Below are positions 1 to 9,103 of a stretch of DNA of 64,000 nucleotides, one piece after another. Origin of the DNA: Polaribacter vadi (GTDB lineage Bacteria; Bacteroidota; Bacteroidia; Flavobacteriales; Flavobacteriaceae); assembly GCF_018861005.1 (NCBI RefSeq), contig NZ_JAHKQL010000026.1:62001-126000 (forward strand), read 5' to 3'. The translations under genes were made by a program, and so were the position numbers. The notes under the pieces are model-generated. The model had not been told where the DNA came from, searched no databases, and was given only the letters and a program-made list of their open reading frames with translations. How positions within the stretch are numbered: the first letter of the stretch is position 1; each line of letters begins with the position of its first letter.

Positions 1-2755
1 TTGTTTCTCCAATTTTTAATAATCCAGAAGTACCATCAAATAAATTGGTATCTGAAACACCATCATAATTTGAATTTAAATTAGGATTTGTAGTTGCTGA
101 TGAACTAAAAATTGTTGGGGTAGAAACCGAAAGTATATTACCACCACAAGTACTATTTAAATTATCTGTGATTTGCAATTCATCTAACTGAACAGAATCA
201 CTTGTATTCTCAATAGTAATTTGATAGGTAATTTCTTCGTGTTCTAAAATACCATCTGGCACTTTAACAACATTAGTAATTCTTTTATCTGTTTCTGATT
301 CTGCATCAAAAATAAAACGCATACCAGCAATTGTACAAGTACAATATAAACTTGATGTTATACTTGCTGAAGCTGAATTAGCAAAATAATAACGATCTAA
401 ATGACTACCCAAACCATCTGACCAACTTACAAAGGTAAAAGCACTTTTATTTGCATCTGATAAAGCATCAAAACCATCTGCATTTCCTTGAGTTTGCGAT
501 AAACTAGTTTGATTAAAATAGCTATAACTACCATTATCTATTGGGCCAATTTTATAATAAATTTCTAAAACAACAGTTTCTCCTGCAGGCAGAATGTTAT
601 TGGGTGTTAATAAAGTTGTTTCGTTATTTCCATCGTAATTGGTGTTTACTGTAACATCTGGCCCTGAAACTTGTGATATTAGAAACTCTGTAAAAACAAC
701 TCTATTTCTAAAATCGTCTAACCCCATATTAAAATTAATATTTTGGGCATCTACTGCTCCTTCATTTGTTAATATAATAGTGTTTACGTAATCGTAAGTA
801 CCATCAAAATTTACTAAACCAGGAGGATCTATAGTTTGATTATTAAACTCTGGCACATATAAACCCGCAGAAACAACAGCTTCTGTTGTATGAAAATCGT
901 TTAAAGTAATTGCACTTATTGCGTTATTACCTTTGTCTGTATTTGCTGTTATTGTATTTGTAAAATTAATACCTGAACCTGATGGAGTTGGATTAGGTCT
1001 TCCATTACAAAATGGATTTACGGTTACACAAAAACTAACAAAAATAGATTGCCTTGGGTATAGAATTAAATTGTTAATAGCATTATCATTAAAAACAGCG
1101 CTTGAACTACCATTTAAAAATCCATTATTGATTGCTGAATTATCAAAATCCATTGGAAAGTAAGAACTTTCTGCAATGTTTTCTACTAAATTGTTACTTA
1201 CTGTTGCAGCCTCTACATTTACAACACAACCAACTCCAAAAGCACTTTGTAAATCATCTATTAAATCGATATTTCTAATTAATGCTGGTTCGTGTAAATC
1301 TCTAGCATTATTTATATTAGTAAGTATTAGGCTGTATACAATTTTATATTCTCCATTTGCATTAAAACCTTGATTACAACTACCTAAATTACTAATTTCT
1401 AACAAGTCTTCTGTAGGTTCTACTGTTAAATATAAATTAGCCGATCTTGTAAATGTACCGTCTGTAATTGTATAAACTATGGTTGGCACTTCACCTATAT
1501 AATCTGTTGTAGGCTCAAAAATATAACTTCCATCTTCTGCTATAGTTAAATTACCTTGTGCTAAATTAGCTGTTTGACCTGCATTGAATGTAAAACCATT
1601 TACAGAAAACTGAGTTACAGTTAAAATATCTTGTACGTTGATGTCTGTATCATTTACAAAAACACCAGGTGTAGCAACATTTAAGGTAGTATTAATATCT
1701 ACTGTATCATAATCGTTATTGGCTACAGGTGGCTCTGGAGGTAAATAAACTGTAAGATTTAATATAGCTGAACTTTCAAAAACCCCATCTGTAACAGTAT
1801 AATTTACAGGAGGAACATCACCCACAAAATTTTGAGTTGGTGTGTAAGAGTATGCTCCATTTGCTGATATAATAATTGAACCTTCAGAAAAAGTGGCTGT
1901 TTGCCCAGCATTATAATCTAAACTATTTACCGAAAATTTAGATATGGAAAGTAAATCTCCATCTAAATCAGTATCATTCTTTAAAAGACCTGGTGTTACT
2001 TCTGTAATTGAAAGATCTACTATTGTAGAATCATCATCATCATTGGCTTCTGGAATGTTTTCTACAGAGATATTTAGATTTGCTGAACTTGTAAAATTTC
2101 CATCTGAAATGGTATAATTTATTGTTGGAACATCACCTGAAAAATTTAAAGTCGGCGTAAAATTATAACTACCATCAGGAAATATTAATATACTTCCTTC
2201 AGAAAAACTTGCTGTTTGACCTACATTATAAGTTGTTCCGTTAATTGTAAAATTGGTAACTACTAGTACATCTTGATCAGCATCTGTATCATTTTCTAAA
2301 AGCCCTGGAGTAATTTGATTTATAGCTGTATTAACAACTGCAACAATTGTATCGTTATTGGCAATTGGAGCATCTTTAATAGTAATGTTTAAGTTTGCAG
2401 AACTTGTAAAAGTGCCATCTGTAATTGTATAATTTATGGTTGGTACAATTCCTCTATAATCTAAAGTTGGAGTAAATGTATAACTTCCATCTTTAAAAAT
2501 CTGAATAGTACCTTCTGTAAAACTTGCTGATTGATCTGCTGTTAATTCTATTCCATTAATTGAAAAAGATGTAACTGTAATTGTATCACCATCTGCATCT
2601 GTATCATTTGCCAAAACACCTGGAGCAACTATGTTTAAATTTGTGTTTTTTAATACAACAGTATTATCGTTACTAGCTATAGGTGCAGTTTGAGAAACTA
2701 GTAATTGTACACAAAACAATAAATAAAATAATGCTATGAAACGTTTAATTAGCAT
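1..2755 (-). CDS. Large secreted protein with four cadherin-like repeats (5' part only)
   Basis: The reading frame is open from ATG at 2755 to the window edge, so the C-terminus is missing. An N-terminal signal peptide (MLIKRF..., hydrophobic to about residue 20, ending VSQ) is followed by four tandem units of about 105 residues. Each has an ANND/ANDD start, a ND-TD-DGD calcium-site-like segment, an 'SFSING'-type strand, 'DGSYxFTPT' and 'INYTITDG', and ends near SSANLNI. These match the cadherin-like/Big_9 (tandem-95) class of extracellular beta-sandwich domains. After about residue 440 come less regular beta-rich domains of the DUF11-like type. Such proteins in Flavobacteriia are exported surface or adhesion proteins, often with a type IX sorting domain; that tail is outside the window. 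It begins 34 bases after the PPK2 stop, so cotranscription is possible. The family is clear, the function is inferred. Confidence 0.85.
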   Translation of the reverse strand, partial: MLIKRFIALFYLLFCVQLLVSQTAPIASNDNTVVLKNTNLNIVAPGVLANDTDADGDTITVTSFSINGIELTADQSASFTEGTIQIFKDGSYTFTPTLDYRGIVPTINYTITDGTFTSSANLNITIKDAPIANNDTIVAVVNTAINQITPGLLENDTDADQDVLVVTNFTINGTTYNVGQTASFSEGSILIFPDGSYNFTPTLNFSGDVPTINYTISDGNFTSSANLNISVENIPEANDDDDSTIVDLSITEVTPGLLKNDTDLDGDLLSISKFSVNSLDYNAGQTATFSEGSIIISANGAYSYTPTQNFVGDVPPVNYTVTDGVFESSAILNLTVYLPPEPPVANNDYDTVDINTTLNVATPGVFVNDTDINVQDILTVTQFSVNGFTFNAGQTANLAQGNLTIAEDGSYIFEPTTDYIGEVPTIVYTITDGTFTRSANLYLTVEPTEDLLEISNLGSCNQGFNANGEYKIVYSLILTNINNARDLHEPALIRNIDLIDDLQSAFGVGCVVNVEAATVSNNLVENIAESSYFPMDFDNSAINNGFLNGSSSAVFNDNAINNLILYPRQSIFVSFCVTVNPFCNGRPNPTPSGSGINFTNTITANTDKGNNAISAITLNDFHTTEAVVSAGLYVPEFNNQTIDPPGLVNFDGTYDYVNTIILTNEGAVDAQNINFNMGLDDFRNRVVFTEFLISQVSGPDVTVNTNYDGNNETTLLTPNNILPAGETVVLEIYYKIGPIDNGSYSYFNQTSLSQTQGNADGFDALSDANKSAFTFVSWSDGLGSHLDRYYFANSASASITSSLYCTCTIAGMRFIFDAESETDKRITNVVKVPDGILEHEEITYQITIENTSDSVQLDELQITDNLNSTCGGNILSVSTPTIFSSSATTNPNLNSNYDGVSDTNLFDGTSGLLKIGET

Positions 2756-2789
2756 ACTATAAATTTAAATTGGGGGATTAAGCAATAAA

Positions 2790-3575
2790 CTAAATTTCTA
2801 AATTTTTATCGTAAGGAATTCTTTTTAAAATATGATTTATCACATTTACTCTAGCTTCTGTTTTTCTATTGGCTCTTATAATTTTCCAAGGAGAAATTTC
2901 TGTATTTGTTCTTTCGAACATTGCATTTTTATATTCTGTGTATTGATCCCACAAATCTTGTGCCTTTTCATCTAACTTGGTCATTTTCCATTGTTTTAAA
3001 GGATCACTTTTAATATCAGCAAAACGTTTGGCTTGTTCTTTTTTAGAGATAGACATGTAAATTTTCACCAAGTGTATGCCAGAATCTAAAATCATTCTTT
3101 CAAAATCATTAACTTGATTCATGAAAATTTCATATTCTTCTGGTGTACAGAAACCATTTACAGGTTCTACTACTGCTCTATTGTACCAACTTCTATCAAA
3201 AAAAACCATCTCACCTGCTTTAGGCAATTGCTCTACATATCTTTGAAAATACCATTGAGATTTTTCATCTTCAGTAGGCTTTGGTAATGCAACAATTCTC
3301 ATAAAACGTGGATTAATACGTTCTGTAATTCTTCTTATTGCTCCACCTTTACCTGCAGCATCTCTACCTTGAAAAACAACAATTATTCTTTCATCATTAT
3401 TAATTACCCAAGTTTGTAATCGAATTAACTCAGTTTGTAATTTTTTTAATTTTTTTTGATAATCTATATACCTTAAAGCTCTTTCTACATTAAAAGGTTC
3501 TTTAGACAGTAATGCCAACAACCCTTTTTTAGAGTTAAGTTTTTTTACATCAGACTCTGTTAAATTATTACTCAT
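2790..3575 (-). CDS. Polyphosphate kinase 2 family protein (second of tandem pair)
   Basis: PPK2-family phosphotransferase of 261 residues. The family moves phosphate between polyphosphate and nucleotides (NDP or NMP) in the cytosol. Visible motifs: Walker A GRDAAGKGGAIRR (about residues 69-81), the family signature FFDRSWYNRAVVEPV (about 125-139) and the lid region with KxxDPLKQWK. The length is that of one-domain PPK2. It starts four bases after the stop of a close paralogue (3580-4440) on the same strand, so the two are almost certainly one operon born by duplication. Substrate class (ADP/GDP kinase or AMP kinase) cannot be decided from motifs alone. ATG at 3575 gives the usual N-terminus. 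Confidence 0.93.
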   Translation of the reverse strand: MSNNLTESDVKKLNSKKGLLALLSKEPFNVERALRYIDYQKKLKKLQTELIRLQTWVINNDERIIVVFQGRDAAGKGGAIRRITERINPRFMRIVALPKPTEDEKSQWYFQRYVEQLPKAGEMVFFDRSWYNRAVVEPVNGFCTPEEYEIFMNQVNDFERMILDSGIHLVKIYMSISKKEQAKRFADIKSDPLKQWKMTKLDEKAQDLWDQYTEYKNAMFERTNTEISPWKIIRANRKTEARVNVINHILKRIPYDKNLEI

Positions 3576-3579
3576 TTAT

Positions 3580-4440
3580 TTAATCTATTTGATGAATATT
3601 TGAACGATAATAACGCATAACAACATTAGGATCAGGATTTAAAACTGTACCTGCTTCAGTTTTACCTTCATAATCAAACTGAGACAAAACATGTCTTATT
3701 GCTTCTAATCTTGCAACTTTTTTATCATTAGTTTTTACAATCATCCAAGGACTGTAGGTTGTGTGTGTTTTGGTAAACATTTCTTCTTTATAATAAGTAT
3801 ACTTATCCCAAAGAATTTGGCCTTGTCTATCCACAGGGCTAAATTTCCACCTTTTCAACGGGTCTTCTTTTCTGCCTTCAAAACGCTTAGCTTGTTCTTC
3901 TTTTGTAATAGACAGCCAAAATTTTATAATAATTACACCATCTTCATACATCATGTGCTCAAATTCTGGCACTTGCTGTAAAAATTCTTTATATTGTGTA
4001 TCTGTACAAAAACCCATAACTGGTTCTACAACTGCTCTATTATACCAGCTTCTATCAAAAAAAACAATTTCACCAGGATTTGGTAATTCTTTAATATATC
4101 TTTGAAAATACCATTGTCCTTTTTCTACTTCTGTTGGTTTATTAAGTGCTACTAACCTACTAGATCTTGGGTTTAAATGCTCCATAAATCTACGGATATT
4201 ACCACCTTTACCTGCAGCATCTCTACCTTCAAATATTATAGCAACTCTTTTATTATTATTTGATACGAATCGTTGTAATTTTACTAATTCTATTTGTAGC
4301 ATACGTAGTTCATTATCATAAGTAAGTGTGTTTTCTACTTTTGAAAATGACATGTTTTTTTCTTTAATAAGCGCTAATAATTCTTTACTACTTGTAATTT
4401 TATTAAAATCTTCTGCAGTTAAAGTTCCCTTAGAATTCAT
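3580..4440 (-). CDS. Polyphosphate kinase 2 family protein (first of tandem pair)
   Basis: PPK2-family kinase of 286 residues, upstream member of a tandem pair. It has Walker A GRDAAGKGGNIRR (about residue 70 onwards), FFDRSWYNRAVVEPV, and the DPLKRWK lid motif. It differs from its neighbour mainly by a C-terminal extension of about 25 residues (ending NPDPNVVMRYYRSNIHQID). The gene has its own upstream region facing the LpxR-like gene, so the operon promoter probably lies in 4441-4532. Two diverged copies side by side suggest either different nucleotide preference or a hetero-oligomer; this is inference. Cytosolic. Confidence 0.93.
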   Translation of the reverse strand: MNSKGTLTAEDFNKITSSKELLALIKEKNMSFSKVENTLTYDNELRMLQIELVKLQRFVSNNNKRVAIIFEGRDAAGKGGNIRRFMEHLNPRSSRLVALNKPTEVEKGQWYFQRYIKELPNPGEIVFFDRSWYNRAVVEPVMGFCTDTQYKEFLQQVPEFEHMMYEDGVIIIKFWLSITKEEQAKRFEGRKEDPLKRWKFSPVDRQGQILWDKYTYYKEEMFTKTHTTYSPWMIVKTNDKKVARLEAIRHVLSQFDYEGKTEAGTVLNPDPNVVMRYYRSNIHQID

Positions 4441-4532
4441 ATTTTTAGTTTAATTGCTCTAAAATAAAACCTTTTTTTAAAATTGCGTTAAATTTTATCA
4501 TTTTAAATTGATTCATAATATATTTGTCTTCG

Positions 4533-5483
4533 ATGAAAAACCGAATTTTTATAATTATTTTTTTTGTATCACTATCTATTTCTTCTCAGCAAAAATATGC
4601 TAAAGAAATCAGTTTTGTTAATGATAATGACCTCTATGCTTCTGTAGACAGAGATCGTTATTACACAAATGGAATGTTTTTAACCTACAGATACTTAACT
4701 AAAAATAACAATAAAAACTTAGACAAAAAAATTATAGAATGGCAAATTGGCCATAAAATGTACACCCCCTATAAACCTGTTGTAAAAACTATTAATTTAC
4801 ATGACAGACCTTTTGCAGGTTATTTATACGCTGGTTTTGGATTAAAAAAAGTATATAAAAAAAATAAAATCTTAAACACTTCTTTACAAATTGGTATTGT
4901 TGGACCAAATGCTTATGGTAAAGAACTACAAGATTTTATTCACGACATCTATGGTTTTGAAGAAGCTACAGGATGGCAATATCAAATAGAAAATGCCTTC
5001 GGTTTAAATTTTGGTACAGAATACATTACCTCCTTAACAAATAACGAATCGAATACTTTTGATATTTCTTGGGCAAATTCTGCTAATTTAGGTACCGTAT
5101 TTACCAATATTAATTCTGGTTTTAATTTAAGATTTGGTTTTACATCGCTTCAAAAAATGGCAAACTCAATAGCTTTTAATACAAATTTAAATGATGATAA
5201 AACAAAATTTAAAAGAGAGATAGAGTCTTTCTTTTATATGAAACCTATTCTACAATATAATTTTTATGACGCTACAATTCAAGGTAGTTTTTTAAACAAT
5301 AACAGTTTGGTTACTAAAGAAATAGTTCCTTTAGTATTCAATATAGAACTTGGTATTAAATTTACAGCTAATCGTTTTAATTTTGGCTATATATTTAATT
5401 ACAACACCAACAAAACCAAGGATTTAAGATATACTTATGGCCATAAATACGGAACAATAAGTATTAATTACTTGTTGCGTTAA
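4533..5483 (+). CDS. LpxR-like outer membrane protein (DUF2219 family)
   Basis: Protein of 316 residues starting at ATG 4533; an in-frame TTG nine bases upstream is less likely because MKNRIF begins a clean signal peptide ending near SSQQ. The mature N-terminus has the DUF2219/LpxR signature VNDND followed by DRYYTNG. In Salmonella LpxR, a 3'-O-deacylase of lipid A, the matching Asn-Asp and Thr residues are part of the active site. The rest is beta-strand-like with many aromatic and Asn residues, fitting a 12-strand barrel. In the outer membrane it could remodel lipid A; that activity is inferred from the family. It ends four bases into the opposite-strand helicase gene. Confidence 0.82.
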   Translation: MKNRIFIIIFFVSLSISSQQKYAKEISFVNDNDLYASVDRDRYYTNGMFLTYRYLTKNNNKNLDKKIIEWQIGHKMYTPYKPVVKTINLHDRPFAGYLYAGFGLKKVYKKNKILNTSLQIGIVGPNAYGKELQDFIHDIYGFEEATGWQYQIENAFGLNFGTEYITSLTNNESNTFDISWANSANLGTVFTNINSGFNLRFGFTSLQKMANSIAFNTNLNDDKTKFKREIESFFYMKPILQYNFYDATIQGSFLNNNSLVTKEIVPLVFNIELGIKFTANRFNFGYIFNYNTNKTKDLRYTYGHKYGTISINYLLR

Positions 5484-6904
5484 TCTTCAAAAAAATCATC
5501 TTTAAAACCTATTAAATATAGTTTTTTTTGCGCTCTTGTAATAGCTGTATATAACCATCTAAAATATTCTTTAGAAACCCCATCTGGCAAATAAGGTTGC
5601 TCTATAAAAACAGTTTGCCACTGACCTCCTTGCGATTTATGACAAGTCATTGCATAAGAAAACTTAACTTGCAATGCATTAAAATATTTGTTCTTTTTAA
5701 TGGCTAGAAATTGTTTGTACTTTGATTTTTCATCTGCATAATCCTCTTTAACAGCTTGGTACAATTTATTAGATTCTTCGTAAGTTAAAGACGGACTTTC
5801 ACTAATTAAAGTATCTAACAACAAAACCGTTTCAAAAGGTTGCATTTCTGGGTAATCTATCATTTTTAACTCAACTTCTGCAAATTTAAATCCATATAAC
5901 TCTTTAATAGAGAATATTTTTAAAACTTGGCAAATATCGCCATTGGCGATAAAACCAGCTTTTGAAGATTCGTTTAACCAGAAATAATTATTTTTTACAA
6001 CCATTACATAATCTCCTGCAGAAATTTCATTTTCTTGTCCACGAATTTTCATTCGTATTTGTTGGTTGTATTGGTTGGCTCTTTTATTAGAACGCACAAT
6101 AAAAGCAGTATCTTCTACTCCATCATTATCATAAGCAGCAACCAATGCGTCTTCTATATCATAACCATCAATTAATCTTTTTATATCAGGAAAATCAACA
6201 TCAAACTGAAAATTATCTCCATTATTTTGCAATAAAAGTCTTAAATGTGTTGCATTTGCTAATATTCCAGAATTCTCATGCTGACGCATTACTTCATCCA
6301 ACTCAATTTCTTCAACATTTTTATGATAAGTATATTTTAACGTCTCTTCTTCTAAAGCAGGACTTATATCTAACTTAACAGGAGGTAACTGAGCAGTATC
6401 ACCAATAAAAATTAATTTACAATTATGACCATTATAAACGTAAGAGATTAAATCATCTAATAAAGAACTAGAATCAAACAATTTTTGATTTTGCCTACCA
6501 TCAGGGATCATAGAAGCCTCATCTACTATAAAAATAGTATTTCTATGTTTGTTGGTTTGTAAAACAAAATCTACAGAACCATTACCTTGCTTTTTAGGAA
6601 AGTAGATTTTTTTGTGAATTGTAAAAGCTGGTCTTTTAGAATATATGGCTATAACTTTAGCTGCTCTACCTGTTGGCGCTAATAAAACTGCTTTTTTACC
6701 AGAAGCCCAAAGCGAATTTACAAAAGTACTTATTGTGGTTGTTTTACCTGTACCTGCATAACCCTTTAATAAGAACAACGCATCTTTATCATCATTAAAA
6801 ATAAAATTACTTAATAATTGTAATAATTGGCCTTGTTTTTGTGTAGGATTATGTGGAAATTTCTTTTGAAGTTCTTTGTAAAATTCTGCAGGTATTTTTA
6901 TCAT
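5480..6904 (-). CDS. RecD/Dda-like SF1 ATP-dependent DNA helicase
   Basis: Superfamily 1 helicase of 474 residues. Walker A GYAGTGKTTTI (about residues 48-58), Walker B FIVDEAS (about 125-131), the GDTAQLPPV motif III (about 168-176), and at the C-terminus MTCHKSQGGQW and YTAITRAQKKLYL. This layout (AAA_30 plus UvrD_C_2) is that of the short RecD/Dda-like helicases conserved in Bacteroidota, without the RecB/RecC partners. A role in cytosolic DNA repair or fork restart is inferred. Single gene between a convergent LpxR-like gene and a divergent one. Confidence 0.9.
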   Translation of the reverse strand: MIKIPAEFYKELQKKFPHNPTQKQGQLLQLLSNFIFNDDKDALFLLKGYAGTGKTTTISTFVNSLWASGKKAVLLAPTGRAAKVIAIYSKRPAFTIHKKIYFPKKQGNGSVDFVLQTNKHRNTIFIVDEASMIPDGRQNQKLFDSSSLLDDLISYVYNGHNCKLIFIGDTAQLPPVKLDISPALEEETLKYTYHKNVEEIELDEVMRQHENSGILANATHLRLLLQNNGDNFQFDVDFPDIKRLIDGYDIEDALVAAYDNDGVEDTAFIVRSNKRANQYNQQIRMKIRGQENEISAGDYVMVVKNNYFWLNESSKAGFIANGDICQVLKIFSIKELYGFKFAEVELKMIDYPEMQPFETVLLLDTLISESPSLTYEESNKLYQAVKEDYADEKSKYKQFLAIKKNKYFNALQVKFSYAMTCHKSQGGQWQTVFIEQPYLPDGVSKEYFRWLYTAITRAQKKLYLIGFKDDFFED

Positions 6905-6969
6905 AAAAAAATTAAAGGTTCAAAGATACATTTCTTTGCAAAGAAATTTTTATCATTGAAAAAAAATTG

Positions 6970-6977
6970 TAGATTTG
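6970..6977 (+). promoter_or_regulatory. Candidate -7 promoter box TAGATTTG
   Basis: TAGATTTG matches the Bacteroidota -7 consensus TAnnTTTG and lies 29 bases before the ATG at 7007. No TTG sits at the usual 19-base spacing, so this is a half-supported promoter for the 7007-9103 operon. Confidence 0.4.
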
Positions 6978-7006
6978 CGATAACACTATTAAAAAACAAA
7001 TAAAAA

Positions 7007-7741
7007 ATGAATTTAATACTAATGATTATAGGAGCTGTGCTGGTATCAGTTCTTATCGCTTTTATTATAGTTAAATATTTACCTTTAAAACTAAGATGGC
7101 TTCCTTCTATCTTATTGTTGGTTTTAGCAATCTTTTTAGGTGTTAAAATATACGATGGTATTATGGAACCTATCAAATTTGCTAAAGAAAAAGTTGAAAA
7201 ATACAATCCTGTTATTAAAAGCTTAAAAATTATTAGAGACGCAGAAGTTAAGTTTTACGAAGTAAATGGTGTTTACACTAAAGATAAAGCTGGTTTAATT
7301 AAATTTATTGACACTGCTCAATTAGCTTTAACAGAAACTAAAACTATTGTAGAGCAAGTAAACAAAGGTGGTGGTATAATTGTACCTGAAGAAAAAAGAG
7401 TAACAGATACAATTGGTTACGAGCCTGTATTAAAATACTTTAAAGATAGAGATTATAATAATATGTTTAAAGTTCCTGGTGTAGAAGGTACTGAATTTGA
7501 ACTAGAAGTAGGTTCTGTAGAAAAAGTACAAGGTTTAGTTGTACCTACATTTAGAGCTAGAACTCCTAAAACAGGTATTTTAAAAGGAATGAACAAATCT
7601 TTAATTAAACAAGAATTAGAGGCTATAGAATCTGTACAAATTAAAGGAGAATATGTTTCTGTAGGATCTTTAGAAGAAGTTTCTACTGGTGGTAACTGGC
7701 CTCCTTCTTATGATAGAAAAGACGGTGCAGAAAAAGAGTAG
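7007..7741 (+). CDS. Conserved membrane-anchored protein of unknown function
   Basis: Not recognised as a named family. It has 244 residues with two hydrophobic segments at the N-terminus (about residues 2-24 and 29-48), a short charged linker, then a soluble domain of about 190 residues beginning KIIRDAEVKFYEVNGVY. That stretch is loosely like the N-terminal part of pilin-like small domains. Its place directly before the DUF3822 gene and rsmD is typical of Flavobacteriia; the three are closely packed or overlapping and probably cotranscribed. It is likely anchored in the inner membrane. No function is assigned. Confidence 0.75.
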   Translation: MNLILMIIGAVLVSVLIAFIIVKYLPLKLRWLPSILLLVLAIFLGVKIYDGIMEPIKFAKEKVEKYNPVIKSLKIIRDAEVKFYEVNGVYTKDKAGLIKFIDTAQLALTETKTIVEQVNKGGGIIVPEEKRVTDTIGYEPVLKYFKDRDYNNMFKVPGVEGTEFELEVGSVEKVQGLVVPTFRARTPKTGILKGMNKSLIKQELEAIESVQIKGEYVSVGSLEEVSTGGNWPPSYDRKDGAEKE

Positions 7742-8543
7742 CAAAACATCTTTACAAAAAATAAAGGATATAAAATTATCCATCCAATTTAGTTTGGATG
7801 GATTTTCTTTTTGTATCTCACATTTAGAAACTAAAAAAGATTTATTTTTTACAGAATATTTATTTGATGAAACTCTAAATTCGCCTGTAGATTTATTAAA
7901 TAAAATAGAATCTATTTTTAAAAGTGATGCAAACCTTCAGCTAGAATACGCTAAAGTAGATGCAATTCATCAAAATAACTTATCTACACTTGTACCAAAT
8001 GTTTTTTTTGATGAAAATAACTTAGATGCTTACTTAAAACATAATATTAAAACGTTAAAAAACGATTTTATAACTTATGATGATCTTACTAATATTGAAG
8101 CTAAAAATGTTTACATACCTTTTGTAAACATCAACAATTATTTGTTTCAGAATTTTGGTGAGTTTGAGTTTAATCATCATTTAACTTTATTAATAGATAA
8201 ACTTCTAAACAAACATACTTCTGATGAAAAAGTAATGTATGTAAATGTTGATAAGAATAGTTTTGATATTGTTATCATAGAAGATAAAAACCTAATCTTA
8301 TCTAACACATTTGGTTATGCTTCTAAAGAAGATTTTATCTACTACATATTATTTACTGCAGAGCAAACTCAATTAAATACAGAAGAATTTAAATTGTATT
8401 TTATTGGAGAAATTAATTCTGAATCTGATATTTATAAAATTGCTTATAAGTATATAAAAAATGTTTTTATTTTAGAAAGTGAAAACAACATTTTTAATGA
8501 TTTAGACTTACCAAATCAATCAAATTATATACTGTTAGGATAA
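7710..8543 (+). CDS. DUF3822 family protein
   Basis: Protein of 277 residues matching the DUF3822 family, an actin-like-fold group of unknown role found in Bacteroidota next to rsmD. The start is a choice: ATG 7710 (MIEKTVQ...) overlaps the previous gene by 32 bases, and a GTG at 7725 or 7689 is also in frame. The family core begins at LSIQFSLDGFSFCI just after. No catalytic motif is visible. It ends in a TAATG overlap with rsmD, which indicates translational coupling. Confidence 0.8.
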   Translation: MIEKTVQKKSSKTSLQKIKDIKLSIQFSLDGFSFCISHLETKKDLFFTEYLFDETLNSPVDLLNKIESIFKSDANLQLEYAKVDAIHQNNLSTLVPNVFFDENNLDAYLKHNIKTLKNDFITYDDLTNIEAKNVYIPFVNINNYLFQNFGEFEFNHHLTLLIDKLLNKHTSDEKVMYVNVDKNSFDIVIIEDKNLILSNTFGYASKEDFIYYILFTAEQTQLNTEEFKLYFIGEINSESDIYKIAYKYIKNVFILESENNIFNDLDLPNQSNYILLG

Positions 8544-9103
8544 TGAGAATTATATCAGGAAAATTTAAAGGAAGACGATTAAAAGCACCTAAAAACCTAC
8601 CTGTTCGTCCTACAACAGACATGGCTAAAGAAGGTTTATTTAATATTATAAATAACCATTATTATTTTGATAGCATTGCTGTGCTTGATTTATTTTCTGG
8701 TACAGGTAATATTAGCTATGAATTTGCTTCTAGAGGTACAAAAAACATTTATGCTATTGATGCAAATTACAATTGTATTAGATACATTTACAATACTGCA
8801 AAAGAGTTTGATTTTGATATAAACACATATAAAAGTGATGTGTATAAATTTTTAAATAAAACTTCTATTCAATCTGATATTGTTTTTGCTGACCCTCCTT
8901 ATGACTTTGAGGCTGAAAAATTTTTAGAAATTGCAGATCTTGTTTTTGAAAAAAACTTACTTAAAGAAGATGGTATTCTAATCATAGAACACTCTAAACA
9001 CACAGATTTAACTATACACAAAAACCATAGTTATGATAAACGTTATGGAGGAAATGTGTTTAGCTTTTTTGAAAATTCTGTTGAAGAAGAAAAAGAAGAC
9101 TAA
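8543..9103 (+). CDS. rsmD: 16S rRNA (guanine966-N2)-methyltransferase RsmD
   Basis: Methyltransferase of 186 residues. N-terminal MRIISGKFKGRRL and PTTDMAKEGLFNI are family signatures, followed by the SAM-binding LDLFSGTGNISYEFASRG (about residues 47-64) and the catalytic DPPYDF motif (about 117-122). RsmD methylates G966 (E. coli numbering) of 16S rRNA in the small subunit. It is translationally coupled to DUF3822 through TAATG and overlaps the convergent MoxR gene by four bases. Confidence 0.94.
   Translation: MRIISGKFKGRRLKAPKNLPVRPTTDMAKEGLFNIINNHYYFDSIAVLDLFSGTGNISYEFASRGTKNIYAIDANYNCIRYIYNTAKEFDFDINTYKSDVYKFLNKTSIQSDIVFADPPYDFEAEKFLEIADLVFEKNLLKEDGILIIEHSKHTDLTIHKNHSYDKRYGGNVFSFFENSVEEEKED

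Noticed and set aside
1400..2700. Regular spacing of about 315 bases suggestive of a repeat array such as CRISPR
   Set aside because: The repeats are coding cadherin-like domains, imperfect at DNA level and far too long for CRISPR units. No CRISPR array or cas gene was seen in the window.
6901..7206. Minus-strand frame of 101 codons
   Set aside because: It is antisense to the well-supported 7007-7741 gene and shows no family pattern.
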